A stretch of DNA of 25,684 bases from JBDLID01 sp039715055 (GCA_039715055.1 JBDLID010000035.1:1-25684); one strand, 5' to 3'; shown: positions 6,837-14,445, counted from the stretch's first letter. Translations and numbers: made by a program. The notes: generated from the sequence alone by a model not told the origin.

Positions 6837-6853
6837 CTGTTATCCTCTAACAG
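6837..6853 (-). promoter_or_regulatory. fusA ribosome-binding site displayed in a hairpin loop
   Basis: On the mRNA strand CTGTTA and TAACAG (6853-6848 and 6842-6837) pair perfectly. The 5-base loop is GAGGA, which is the Shine-Dalgarno core, about 8 bases before the fusA ATG. A loop-presented ribosome site may help initiation or allow translational control. Confidence 0.5.
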
Positions 6854-6938
6854 TTCTTCCCACCGATCCAAATCGGCTGCTCACATTGAGCATTAAGTGG
6901 TAACGTCTTGCCGGACATTCATACCCGACACACAATTA

Positions 6939-7002
6939 CAAAAAAATAAGGAGCTACAGACCTCTGCAACTCCCGAGTCGACAATCACTTGTCGCCAAGT
7001 GA
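6939..7002 (-). terminator. Terminator hairpin and competing hairpins in the fusA leader
   Basis: On the minus strand GGAGTTGCAGA (6973-6963) pairs fully, counting G-U pairs, with TCTGTAGCTCC (6960-6950). A T-rich run TTATTTTTTT (6949-6940) follows, so it is a good Rho-independent terminator about 105 bases upstream of fusA. Just before it are two hairpins that cannot form together: TCACTTG/CAAGTGA (arms 7002-6996 and 6991-6985) and CGACAA/TTGTCG (arms 6994-6989 and 6984-6979). With the short ORF at 7071-7015 this resembles an attenuator. It could instead simply end an upstream minus-strand transcript. Confidence 0.6.
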
Positions 7003-7014
7003 AAAACTTTTACA

Positions 7015-7071
7015 TTAACACTTCCTCACATACTTGCAAAGAATTTTCTTAAGCAGGCCTTCTTTTTTCAT
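7015..7071 (-). CDS. Putative 18-residue leader peptide upstream of fusA
   Basis: ATG at 7071 is preceded by AAAGGA at about 5 bases and opens an 18-codon frame, MKKEGLLKKILCKYVRKC, ending in TAA at 7017-7015. The peptide is short and strongly basic. It ends 13 bases before the first of two competing hairpins and about 42 bases before a terminator hairpin, the layout expected of a leader peptide in translation-dependent attenuation. There is no run of one amino acid codon that would name a signal, although Lys codons are frequent (6 of 18). Chance occurrence of so short a frame cannot be excluded. Confidence 0.4.
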   Translation of the reverse strand: MKKEGLLKKILCKYVRKC

Positions 7072-7290
7072 AAGATCCTTTTTTTAATCCGCTTTCAGCC
7101 CTGAGTCGCAGCTCTCATAATGATCCTCATAAAAACTACGTGCTGATGATTGAACAGAACCGGGTCTCTGATAATTATCATCAACACTTTTGATAATAAA
7201 AATCGGGTTCACAATAGGCTGAAATTCAATCTGTTTTTTCAAATACCATTTTGCCGGCCACTCTAAATGCACTTTCTGCGCAGGATTGCC

Positions 7291-7320
7291 TTGCTTAATA
7301 TGTATTCCGATATGTATAAT
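7291..7320 (+). promoter_or_regulatory. Sigma-70-like promoter of the signalling cluster
   Basis: TTGCTT (7291-7296) and a perfect TATAAT (7315-7320) are separated by 18 bp. A start at about 7327 would give a short leader before the ATG at 7366. It would also exclude the upstream in-frame ATGs at 7267, 7300 and 7312 as start codons of the first cluster gene. Confidence 0.6.
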
Positions 7321-7365
7321 GAAACAGGATCAGGAAACAACAACCTCAACCGAGCAAATTGTGCC

Positions 7366-8889
7366 ATGAGTTCCACCAAAAACAAGCATGATATCGAATC
7401 GGCCGCCAGGGTTAACTCCACCTCGATCCCGGAAACCAGCGAGGCCAAACAGCGGATCACCATCATGCTCGACGCCCACATTATCTCCTACTTCAAAACC
7501 CTCGCCGGTCCACGAGGCGGGTATCAGACGCTTATTAACGAGACCCTGAAAAAGGTCATCGACCAGGACGGCCTTGAATTTCAGTTGCGACAAATCATTC
7601 GGGAGGAGCTGGTGCGCGCCACTCCGCTCGCTTCCCCCAAACAAGAGGAGAACATAATGCCCAACATCGCAATCTTCTGCAGTGACTTTTGCAAAGGAAA
7701 AGAAATTTTTCAGGAATTGCTCCAGCAGACCAGTCTCAACCATCTTGACGACGCAACCCTGATCCAACGGGCGACTCAAATTTCCGCGCTTGACGAAACG
7801 CAGTTCGCACGGCTGCTTTCCGGTAAATCATCGATCTTCAACAGCTTCACCCATGAACGGGAGCGAAGCCTTGCCTATCTGAAAACCGTTGTTGCTGAGG
7901 CGCTGGAGGAAGGATCATCCCTGATCACCGGCTTTTCCAGTCTTCTTGTACCCCGCTCCATCAGCCATATCTTCAAGGTGGGTCTCATTGCTGACAACGC
8001 CCATCGCGTCGAAAATGCGGCTAAGCAGTTTAGCTCGAAAGAGGCCGCTGTCAAAGCAGTTGCCGCAAAAGATGCCATCTATTCCCAGTGGGCCCAGTCA
8101 ATCTGCAATACCCGGGATCCGTGGGACTCCAGCCTCTATGATCTCCTCATCCCCATGGACAAAACCAGCGTGGCCGATGCCGCAGCCCTTATCATCGGCT
8201 ATATACAGAAAAATTTCGACCCCACCAGCGAGTCTCGCCAGGCCGTGGCCGACTTCAAACTGGCCTCCAAGGCCGCAGTTGCCCTTGCCCGCAAGGGTCA
8301 TTCCATGGAGGTAACAGCTCACAAGGGGGTTGTTGAACTCATCCTTCACAAGCAGGTACTGCTGCGGGCCAAGTTCGACAATGACCTGCGCAGCATCCTC
8401 GACCGCGAAAACATTGCCGAACTTGAAGAGATCGTCATCAGGGAAGGTGAGGATTACCAGTCCGGAACCCATGTCTATCGCCAGTACGACTTCAGCCTCC
8501 CCTCAAAAGTACTCCTGGTGGATGATGAACGTGAATTTGTCCAGACCCTTTCTGAAAGACTGACCCTGCGTGAAATGGGCTCAGCCGTGGCCCATGACGG
8601 AGAGTCTGCGCTGAGAATCATTGACGATGAAGAACCAGAGGTCATTGTCCTTGACCTCAACATGCCGGGAATTGACGGCATCGAGGTTCTGCGCCGGATC
8701 AAACAGGATCGGCCGGAAATTGAGGTGATCATCCTCACCGGCCACGGTTCAGAAGAGGACCGCAGGGAGTGTATGGAACTGGGGGCCTTTGACTACATCC
8801 ACAAGCCCTACGACATTGAGCTGCTCACTGAACGACTTAACGCTGCCAATGCCAAATTCCACCAGACCGGCAGCAGTGCTGCCGCCTGA
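7366..8889 (+). CDS. RHH / cytidylate-kinase-like / receiver fusion response regulator
   Basis: A 507-residue cytosolic protein in three parts. Residues about 28-66 (ITIMLDAHIISYFKTLAG, GGYQTLINETLKKVI) look like a BrnA-antitoxin-type ribbon-helix-helix DNA-binding domain. Residues about 98-270 resemble the cytidylate-kinase-like family, but the P-loop is worn: SDFCKGKEI stands where GSGGREI is usual, so nucleotide transfer is doubtful. A linker (about 275-375) follows, then a receiver domain (380-500) with the acidic pair D386-D387, phosphoacceptor D430 and K480. The start at 7366 is chosen because a TATAAT promoter lies at 7315-7320, although no ribosome site precedes it. A strong ribosome site precedes the in-frame ATG at 7657, so a shorter kinase-receiver form without the DNA-binding part may also be made. 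It is the first gene of the plus-strand cluster; the sensor kinase follows after 28 bp. Confidence 0.78.
   Translation: MSSTKNKHDIESAARVNSTSIPETSEAKQRITIMLDAHIISYFKTLAGPRGGYQTLINETLKKVIDQDGLEFQLRQIIREELVRATPLASPKQEENIMPNIAIFCSDFCKGKEIFQELLQQTSLNHLDDATLIQRATQISALDETQFARLLSGKSSIFNSFTHERERSLAYLKTVVAEALEEGSSLITGFSSLLVPRSISHIFKVGLIADNAHRVENAAKQFSSKEAAVKAVAAKDAIYSQWAQSICNTRDPWDSSLYDLLIPMDKTSVADAAALIIGYIQKNFDPTSESRQAVADFKLASKAAVALARKGHSMEVTAHKGVVELILHKQVLLRAKFDNDLRSILDRENIAELEEIVIREGEDYQSGTHVYRQYDFSLPSKVLLVDDEREFVQTLSERLTLREMGSAVAHDGESALRIIDDEEPEVIVLDLNMPGIDGIEVLRRIKQDRPEIEVIILTGHGSEEDRRECMELGAFDYIHKPYDIELLTERLNAANAKFHQTGSSAAA
7643..7659 (+). promoter_or_regulatory. Internal ribosome site and alternative start in the fusion gene
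   Basis: AAGAGGAG (7643-7650) lies 6 bases before an in-frame ATG (7657-7659). This is far better than anything before the 7366 start. Initiation here would give a 410-residue protein starting MPNIAIFCSDF that lacks the DNA-binding domain and begins exactly at the kinase-like domain. Confidence 0.55.
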
Positions 8890-8917
8890 CACGACGCCGA
8901 CCCTCCGGGGGACGTAA

Positions 8918-10654
8918 ATGGTCAAGCTGAAATTACCGCGCCACCTGCATCGCAACCACCCCCGGAGCCGGGAGCTGTTTAACTACCGCAAGCTCTGGCT
9001 GAGCCGCCTCTTTATCCTCACCTGTGTGGCGGCAGGCCCCTTTCTTCTGCTTGCCCTGTTCAACCAGACAGTGGGCAGGATCAGCGCCGAACGGGACGTC
9101 AAACTCCGCCTGGCCCGGCTGGTGTCCAACCACGAGATCAACATCTCCGACTTCCTTGATCAGCGGCGAACGGTTCTTGATTACATCATCCGCGACAACC
9201 CTGCAGACAACCTGGCCGACTCCACCAGGCTGGGTGTCATCCTTGACAACCTTAACAGCTCCATGGGCGGTTTTACCGATCTTGGCCTCATCAATAAAAA
9301 CGGCAGACAGGTTGCCTATGCCGGCCCCCATGAGCTGCTTAACACCAACTATAAAGAGGCCGACTGGTTTAAAAAGTTCAAATCGAGAGACAATTTTGTA
9401 AGCGACGTCTTCATGGGTTTTCGTGACATGCCCCACATCATTATCGGGGTCAGACATCAGCTGAACAACCGGGACTACCACTTTCTCAAGGCAACCATCG
9501 ACACAAGGCAGTTCAACAACCTGCTCACCCCCACCCTTGACATTGACCGGGGCGATGCCTTCCTCATCAATCATACTGGAGTTCTGCAAACCCCCAGCCG
9601 CTCACACGGCTCTACACTGGAACAGGTCAAACTGGTCCCCCCTGAAAAAAACGATAAGGCAACGGTTGAGGTCCAGGTCGATGGTGCCGGTAAAAAAACA
9701 TTTGTCGGCTATGCCTACCTGATCGACACACCGTTCATCCTCATGATCACCGAGCCGGTGGCTTCGGCCATGGACCCCTGGCGCAGGGACCGCAACCAAA
9801 TCACTATTTTTATTGTCCTGGGTCTTATTCTCATCCTGGCCGTGGTTTACCGGACCGCCAGCAGGATGATCGACGAGATTTTTGCTGCTGACCAGCACCG
9901 GCTGCAGAGTCTGGACAAGGTGAATGAAAACCAGAAGCTGGCCTCCATCGGCCGGCTTGCCGCCGGCGTCGCCCACGAGGTAAACAATCCCCTGGCGGTC
10001 ATCAACGAGAAGGCGGGCCTCCTCAAAGACATCGTTACCTCTAACAACCAATACAAAAACGATACAAAGCTGGTCTCAATTGCCAATTCCATCATCGCCT
10101 CTGTTGAGCGGGGCGGCAAGATCACCAAGCGGCTGCTCAGTTTCGCCCGCCACATGAAGGTTGAGGAGCATCCCATGCAGGTCGAGGAAGTCATCCGTGA
10201 TGTCCTTGGCTTTTTAAAAAAAGAGGCCGAGTACCGTTCCATTGAAATAACTCTCGAAACATACGGAGAAATCCCGAGTTTTTTCGGTGACCGCGGTAAA
10301 GTCCAGCAGGTCTTTCTCAACCTGATCAACAACGCCTTTGACGCCATGGAAAAAAACGGGCATCTCGCCATCGGCATCCTGGCCACCGATGACAACAGGG
10401 TTGCGGTGGCCATCCGTGATACCGGCTGCGGCATCAGGGAAAAAGATATTCCCTATATTTTTGAGCCATTTTTTTCAACAAAAACCGCCTCCGGCGGCAC
10501 CGGCCTGGGACTGTCCATCACCTTTGGTATTATCCAGGAACTCGGCGGCACCATTGAGGTGGACAGCATCAAGGAAAAAGGAACATCATTCACCGTCTAT
10601 CTGCCGACTTCCGGCAGCAAGGAGAACAGCAGCAATGAAAATTCTACTCGTTGA
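8918..10654 (+). CDS. Membrane sensor histidine kinase with periplasmic sensing domain
   Basis: A 578-residue inner-membrane kinase. TM1 is about residues 31-48 and TM2 about 295-314, enclosing a roughly 245-residue periplasmic region with features of a Cache-type sensor (DLGLINKNGRQVAYAGP, FVSDVFMG, HHFL-like strands). The cytosolic part has a HisKA H-box, IGRLAAGVAHEVNNPLAVI, with phosphoacceptor H353. A complete HATPase domain follows: N-box QQVFLNLINNAFDAM, G1 DTGCGI, F-box FEPFFSTK, G2 GGTGLGLSI. It should sense an external small molecule, possibly a carboxylate or an anion, and phosphorylate the receivers around it. GGGGGA precedes the start. Its 3' end overlaps the next receiver gene by 20 bp, which supports co-translation. 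Confidence 0.93.
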   Translation: MVKLKLPRHLHRNHPRSRELFNYRKLWLSRLFILTCVAAGPFLLLALFNQTVGRISAERDVKLRLARLVSNHEINISDFLDQRRTVLDYIIRDNPADNLADSTRLGVILDNLNSSMGGFTDLGLINKNGRQVAYAGPHELLNTNYKEADWFKKFKSRDNFVSDVFMGFRDMPHIIIGVRHQLNNRDYHFLKATIDTRQFNNLLTPTLDIDRGDAFLINHTGVLQTPSRSHGSTLEQVKLVPPEKNDKATVEVQVDGAGKKTFVGYAYLIDTPFILMITEPVASAMDPWRRDRNQITIFIVLGLILILAVVYRTASRMIDEIFAADQHRLQSLDKVNENQKLASIGRLAAGVAHEVNNPLAVINEKAGLLKDIVTSNNQYKNDTKLVSIANSIIASVERGGKITKRLLSFARHMKVEEHPMQVEEVIRDVLGFLKKEAEYRSIEITLETYGEIPSFFGDRGKVQQVFLNLINNAFDAMEKNGHLAIGILATDDNRVAVAIRDTGCGIREKDIPYIFEPFFSTKTASGGTGLGLSITFGIIQELGGTIEVDSIKEKGTSFTVYLPTSGSKENSSNENSTR

Positions 10655-11009
10655 CGACGAACACGAGTTGGTTGCCACCCTGGCCGAACGTCTTGAAATG
10701 CGAGGCTACGAGGTTGACTGGAGCACCAGTGGAGCGACCGCCCTTGAAAAAGCCTGCCAAACGGAATTTTCGCTGGCCATCCTCGATATGAAGATGCCGC
10801 AGATGGACGGACTTGTTCTCAGAAAGAAGCTTGAGGAAATCACGCCAACGATGCGCTTCATCTTCATGACCGGTCACGGATCAGAAGAGACCTACCAGGA
10901 AGCCACCTCCTCCGCCACCCCGGTCCGCTACCTGATCAAGCCTGTCAATATCTCCACCCTCACCGGGGCCATCGACGAACTAACGAACAGGGAGGGCAGC
11001 CATGACTGA
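10635..11009 (+). CDS. Stand-alone receiver-domain response regulator
   Basis: A 124-residue single CheY-like receiver with no output domain. The acidic pocket is D7-D8, the phosphoacceptor is D51 (ILDMKMP), and T79 (MTGHG) and K102 (IKPV) complete the switch residues. The ATG at 10635 is set by AAGGAG about 10 bases upstream and by the MKILLVDDE start; the frame is open further upstream inside the kinase gene but that is not coding. It overlaps the kinase gene by 20 bp and the next gene by 8 bp, so all three are tightly coupled. The probable role is a phosphate shuttle between the membrane kinase and a later relay protein. Confidence 0.92.
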   Translation: MKILLVDDEHELVATLAERLEMRGYEVDWSTSGATALEKACQTEFSLAILDMKMPQMDGLVLRKKLEEITPTMRFIFMTGHGSEETYQEATSSATPVRYLIKPVNISTLTGAIDELTNREGSHD

Positions 11010-11649
11010 CAAATGGCATCTTATTGGAGAAGAGGGACTGCATTATTCAGGCACAATGTCCGCATCCATCTCCCACGAGCTGAAAAACGTCTTTGCCATC
11101 ATCAATGAAAACAGCGGCCTTCTCCAGGACCTGGTCATGATGCAGGAAAAGGGCATGACACTTCAGCCGGCCCAGCTGCAGCAGGTCTCCGAGCTGATCC
11201 GCAAACAGGTGAAACGAGGCGACTTGATTATCAAAACGATGAACAGCTTCGCCCATCTCACCGACACCCCGACCGCAGCCATCGAACCGCGGCCCTTTCT
11301 AGACCTGGCATGCCGCCTCAGTCAGCGTCTTGCCAACATGCGGCGCATTACTGTGGAGGTGGACCACGACTCCAACCCGCCACCGTTTACAGCCAACCCT
11401 TTTCTACTGGCAAATCTGCTCTGGCGCTGCCTGGAATTATCCTTTGAGTATGTCCAGCCGGACAGCCTGATCACCCTGAGGGCAACAACGGATGATCACA
11501 AAATAACCCTTGCTATCTGCGGACTTGAACCAGACAGGACCAGTACGACATTTTTTGACCAGACAACCGTGCTTCTTGCCGAAACAATTAACTGCTCCAT
11601 CACTGCGGTGATCGAGCAAGGCGCCATTCACATCGACGTAAACAAATAA
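11002..11649 (+). CDS. Histidine-kinase-like protein with degenerate ATPase half
   Basis: A 215-residue soluble protein. The N-terminal half is a HisKA-type dimerisation helix pair with H-box SASISHELKNVFAIINEN (H25) and a second helix ending in MNSFAHL. The C-terminal half follows the HATPase order (NPFLLANLLWRCLELSFEYV at the N-box position, then strands ITLRATTDDHKITLAICG) but has no DxGxG G1 box, no F-box and no GxGLGL G2 box. ATP binding is therefore unlikely. This is the architecture of Spo0B- or ChpT-like phosphotransferases, in which a kinase-derived fold passes phosphate between receivers. The role is inferred from the missing motifs and from its place between two lone receivers. It overlaps the upstream receiver gene by 8 bp, with an AGGGAGG ribosome site. 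Palindromic element B starts 2 bp after its stop codon. Confidence 0.75.
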   Translation: MTDKWHLIGEEGLHYSGTMSASISHELKNVFAIINENSGLLQDLVMMQEKGMTLQPAQLQQVSELIRKQVKRGDLIIKTMNSFAHLTDTPTAAIEPRPFLDLACRLSQRLANMRRITVEVDHDSNPPPFTANPFLLANLLWRCLELSFEYVQPDSLITLRATTDDHKITLAICGLEPDRTSTTFFDQTTVLLAETINCSITAVIEQGAIHIDVNK

Positions 11650-11650
11650 T

Positions 11651-11825
11651 GGGTACCTTGAAAAATTAGAATTTTCGTCCAGAATCGAGGCATGAGAAAA
11701 ATTTTACCACAGGCATATAATTGATATTTCGAGGACGAAATGCTCGGCTAAGCTTTGCTCGATCCGGGTATAAAATTTTTTTCACAACGAAGAAGCTGGA
11801 CAAAAAGGCAATTTTGCAAGGTGCC
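11651..11825. repeat. Palindromic dispersed element, copy B (175 bp)
   Basis: The left end is GGGTACCTTGAAAAATTAGA. The right end, read on the other strand, is GGCACCTTGCAAAATTGCC. The arms match imperfectly over about 55-58 bp, including GTCCAG in both and a shared AAAAATTTTA near the inner ends. It is 34 bp longer than copy A because of extra central sequence around 11739-11772. Its arm pair differs from that of copy A in a matching way (GTCCAG in both arms here, CAGGTCAAA/CAGGCCAAA there). It sits inside the signalling cluster, directly after the degenerate kinase gene. Confidence 0.8.
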
Positions 11826-11893
11826 TAAAGACAGCCAACAAGGGTCCCAGTCACTGTTCCCATTTTTGTCAAACAGCCAAGGAGGAAAGAGAT

Positions 11894-12322
11894 ATGACGG
11901 AGAGAATTTTACTGGTCGATGACGAGGAAGATTTCGTTGAGACCCTGGCAACCCGGCTTCGCAATCGCGACATGGTCGTCGATACCGCCCTTTCCGGAAA
12001 AAAGGCCATGGCTCTCATCGAAAAAAAATCTTTTGATGCGGTTGTGCTTGACCTGCAGATGCCTGATATGGACGGCCTGCAAGTGCTCGCAGCAATCAAG
12101 GAGACCAACCCCATCATCCAGGTCATCCTGCTCACCGGCAGGGCAACGGTTGAGAAGGGTATCCAGGCCATGAAACTCGGTGCACTAGACCTCCTGGAAA
12201 AACCGGCAGACATCGACGATCTCACCGATCGGATCAAGGAGGCCAGTGAGAAACGGATGATCATGATCACCAAGGAAAACGAGGACAAGATCAAAAACAT
12301 ACTCAAAGGTAAAGGCTGGTAG
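11894..12322 (+). CDS. Stand-alone receiver-domain response regulator
   Basis: A 142-residue CheY-like receiver with acidic pair D9-D10, phosphoacceptor D53 (VVLDLQMPDMDG), a Thr at LLTG and a Lys in LLEKPAD. A basic helical tail of about 25 residues (EKRMIMITKENEDKIKNILK) follows the domain, but there is no DNA-binding output domain. A strong ribosome site (AAGGAGG) precedes the ATG. It is separated from the degenerate kinase gene by palindromic element B and from the CBS gene by 13 bp. It is the likely terminal receiver of the local relay, perhaps acting on the CBS protein or transporter downstream by contact. Confidence 0.92.
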   Translation: MTERILLVDDEEDFVETLATRLRNRDMVVDTALSGKKAMALIEKKSFDAVVLDLQMPDMDGLQVLAAIKETNPIIQVILLTGRATVEKGIQAMKLGALDLLEKPADIDDLTDRIKEASEKRMIMITKENEDKIKNILKGKGW

Positions 12323-12335
12323 CCTGGAGGAAGCC

Positions 12336-12860
12336 ATGGACATACAATCAATCTTCGATGATTTTGTAATCGACATCAGCAACTACCCGCGCATCCCGGA
12401 AGACCAGACACTCACGGACGCGGTGGGCATCCTCACCTCCTACAAGTGGACCTCGAACAACAATTTTCTCAAATATTACTGCCTGCTGGTTGTCGACGAC
12501 GAAAACAGAATCACCGGCCGTATAAACATGGAAGACATCCTCAGGGCCATGGAACCGAAGCTGCCCGGCAAGAAAAAGAACTCAACGTTTGAGGGGATGA
12601 AAAGTGACCTGCCGAACCTGACGATTATCTGGGAAGATTCCTTTTTCAAACACTGCCAGAAACATGCCGCCATTCCAGTCAAAAGCATCATGTCTCCCAT
12701 TACTATCAAGGTCAAGCTGACCGACCCGGTCTTCAAGGCGCTGCACCTTATGCTTGCAGGTGGCTACCGGACCCTGCCCGTTGTCGATGAAGGGGCTGTG
12801 GTTGGCATCGTCCGCATGGAGGAGCTATTCACCGTCATCTGCAGCCACTGCGAGCTTTAA
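12336..12860 (+). CDS. CBS-domain pair protein
   Basis: A 174-residue cytosolic protein made of two CBS motifs, about residues 20-75 and 115-172. The second is classic: VKSIMSPITIKVKLTDPVFKALHLMLAGGY, then RTLPVVDEGAVVGIVRMEEL. The first is more divergent (ILTSYKW, YYCLLVVDDENRITGRINMEDILRAM). CBS pairs bind adenosyl nucleotides and gate partner enzymes or transporters. There is no fused catalytic domain, so it would act on a separate partner. The DASS transporter 86 bp downstream is the natural candidate, by inference. GGAGG lies just before the ATG. Confidence 0.85.
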   Translation: MDIQSIFDDFVIDISNYPRIPEDQTLTDAVGILTSYKWTSNNNFLKYYCLLVVDDENRITGRINMEDILRAMEPKLPGKKKNSTFEGMKSDLPNLTIIWEDSFFKHCQKHAAIPVKSIMSPITIKVKLTDPVFKALHLMLAGGYRTLPVVDEGAVVGIVRMEELFTVICSHCEL

Positions 12861-12946
12861 CGACCGCCGACCAAATATTTTGAAAACGAAGCTGCCCTTG
12901 AACATCCCTTTCCAGGGGACCACATCCCCAGCAGGAGACAATTTCC

Positions 12947-14437
12947 ATGAGTGATACAAGCGGAATCGATGTCGCAGAACATAAAGCTCGATTCGACTGG
13001 AAACGGCTCACCTTCATGAGCCTTGGCATCTTTCTATTCCTCTTTGTCTATTATGCGCCACCCTGGCCCGACGCGATCGATCCCATGGGAGAACATTTCG
13101 TACTCAGCAAAGAGGCCAAGGGAGCCCTTGCTGTTTTTTGTCTGGCCGCCGTCTGGTGGGTCTTTGAGGTGGTTCCCATCGGCGTCACCAGTCTGACCAT
13201 CGGCGTGCTCCAGGCTCTTTTCATGATCCGGGAGCCCAAAGTGGCCTTCAAAGATTTCATGGATCCGTCGGTGCTGTTCATCTTCGGCTCCATTGTCATC
13301 GGCATGGTGTTCACCAAAACCGGTCTCACCAAACGCATTGCCTATAAGATGCTTTCCATTGTCGGGGAAAAAACCTCGATGATCTATCTCGGCGTCTTTG
13401 TCATGACCTCAGCGCTGACCCACCTCATGGCCCACACCGCAGTCGCTGCCACCATGTTTCCCCTGCTCATGGCCATACATTCTCTCTACAGCGATAATGA
13501 CGATACAACCAGGTTCGGCAAGGGGCTCTTTATCGGCATGGCCTATGTGGCAGGGGCCGGCTCCATCGTCACCCTGCTCGGGGCGGCACGGGGAGCGGTG
13601 GCGCTTGGCTTTTACAAGGACATCATGAATATCGACATCTCGTTTTTTACACTCACCATGTACATGTTCCCCATCGGCTGGCTGATGACATTTATCCTCT
13701 GGGGATTTTTCATGGTGATGTTCAAACCGGAAAAGGCACAGATTCCAGGCCTCAAGGAAAAGGCCACACGGATGTATTCCGAGCTCGGCTCCTGGAGCCG
13801 CCAGGAAATTCTCGCAGCGGGTATTGTTGCCTCGGCCATCCTTGTCATCGCCCTGAAAAATTTTGTTCCGGCACTGGCAGGACTTGACAAAACCGGTATC
13901 CTGCTCTGCTCCACAATCGCCTTTTACCTGGTCAACATCCTCGACCTCGATGATCTCGAGGAAGTCCCCTGGAACATCATTCTGCTCTTTGCCGGTGCCA
14001 TGTCAATCGGCTTTTGCCTCTGGGAAACAGGAGCCGCCAAGTGGCTCGCCGTCAACTGGCTGGTCCTTTTCCAGAATTCGCCCGGCATTGTCTTTATACT
14101 GGGCATGGCATTTTTCGTGATGATGATGACCAACTTCATCATGAACGTTGCCGCCATTGCCATCTCGCTGCCGGTGGCTCTTGTTGTCGCCCCCTACCTG
14201 GGTGTGGCAGGTGAGGTTATCCTCTTTTCCTCACTTGTTGTTTCCGGTATGCCCTTTCTGCTGCTTGTCGGTGCGGCTCCCAACGCCATTGCTTACAACT
14301 CAAAACAGTTCACCACCGGTGAATTTTTTCTCTACGGCATACCGGCCTCCATCATTCTCATGCTCGTCACCTGGCTGGCGGTAAGCGTCATTTGGCCGAT
14401 CATGGGCATGTCGATCTACGTCCCTAAAATCGGCTAA
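12947..14437 (+). CDS. DASS/SLC13-family anion transporter
   Basis: A 496-residue inner-membrane transporter with about 11-12 hydrophobic segments and the SLC13/DASS fold. The family moves dicarboxylates, citrate or sulfate, usually with sodium. Family features include an early WWVFEVVPIGVTSL segment, and two re-entrant hairpins near residues 155-170 and 392-405. The usual SNT signatures are altered: AHT at 162-164 (LMAHTAVAATMFPL) and MNV at 399-401 (TNFIMNVAAIAISLP). Coupling ion and substrate may therefore differ from well-studied members. In sulfate reducers DASS proteins are among the candidate sulfate importers; dicarboxylate uptake is equally possible. AGGAG precedes the start. It is the last gene of the signalling cluster and a large hairpin follows it. 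Confidence 0.9.
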   Translation: MSDTSGIDVAEHKARFDWKRLTFMSLGIFLFLFVYYAPPWPDAIDPMGEHFVLSKEAKGALAVFCLAAVWWVFEVVPIGVTSLTIGVLQALFMIREPKVAFKDFMDPSVLFIFGSIVIGMVFTKTGLTKRIAYKMLSIVGEKTSMIYLGVFVMTSALTHLMAHTAVAATMFPLLMAIHSLYSDNDDTTRFGKGLFIGMAYVAGAGSIVTLLGAARGAVALGFYKDIMNIDISFFTLTMYMFPIGWLMTFILWGFFMVMFKPEKAQIPGLKEKATRMYSELGSWSRQEILAAGIVASAILVIALKNFVPALAGLDKTGILLCSTIAFYLVNILDLDDLEEVPWNIILLFAGAMSIGFCLWETGAAKWLAVNWLVLFQNSPGIVFILGMAFFVMMMTNFIMNVAAIAISLPVALVVAPYLGVAGEVILFSSLVVSGMPFLLLVGAAPNAIAYNSKQFTTGEFFLYGIPASIILMLVTWLAVSVIWPIMGMSIYVPKIG

Positions 14438-14445
14438 ACTCTATT

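Noticed and set aside
7084..7272. 62-codon minus-strand frame starting at GTG 7272, upstream of the fusA leader
   Set aside because: No ribosome site, no recognisable family, and it overlaps the TATAAT-promoter side of the plus-strand cluster only by chance position. The terminator at 6939-6973 could in principle belong to it, so it is not fully excluded, but the evidence is too thin.
7267..7365. N-terminal extension of the fusion regulator from the ATGs at 7267, 7300 or 7312
   Set aside because: The extension overlaps a TTGCTT-18-TATAAT promoter and has low-complexity sequence without a ribosome site.
10338..10634. Upstream extension of the second receiver gene
   Set aside because: It is an out-of-frame reading of the kinase gene; the receiver begins cleanly at 10635.
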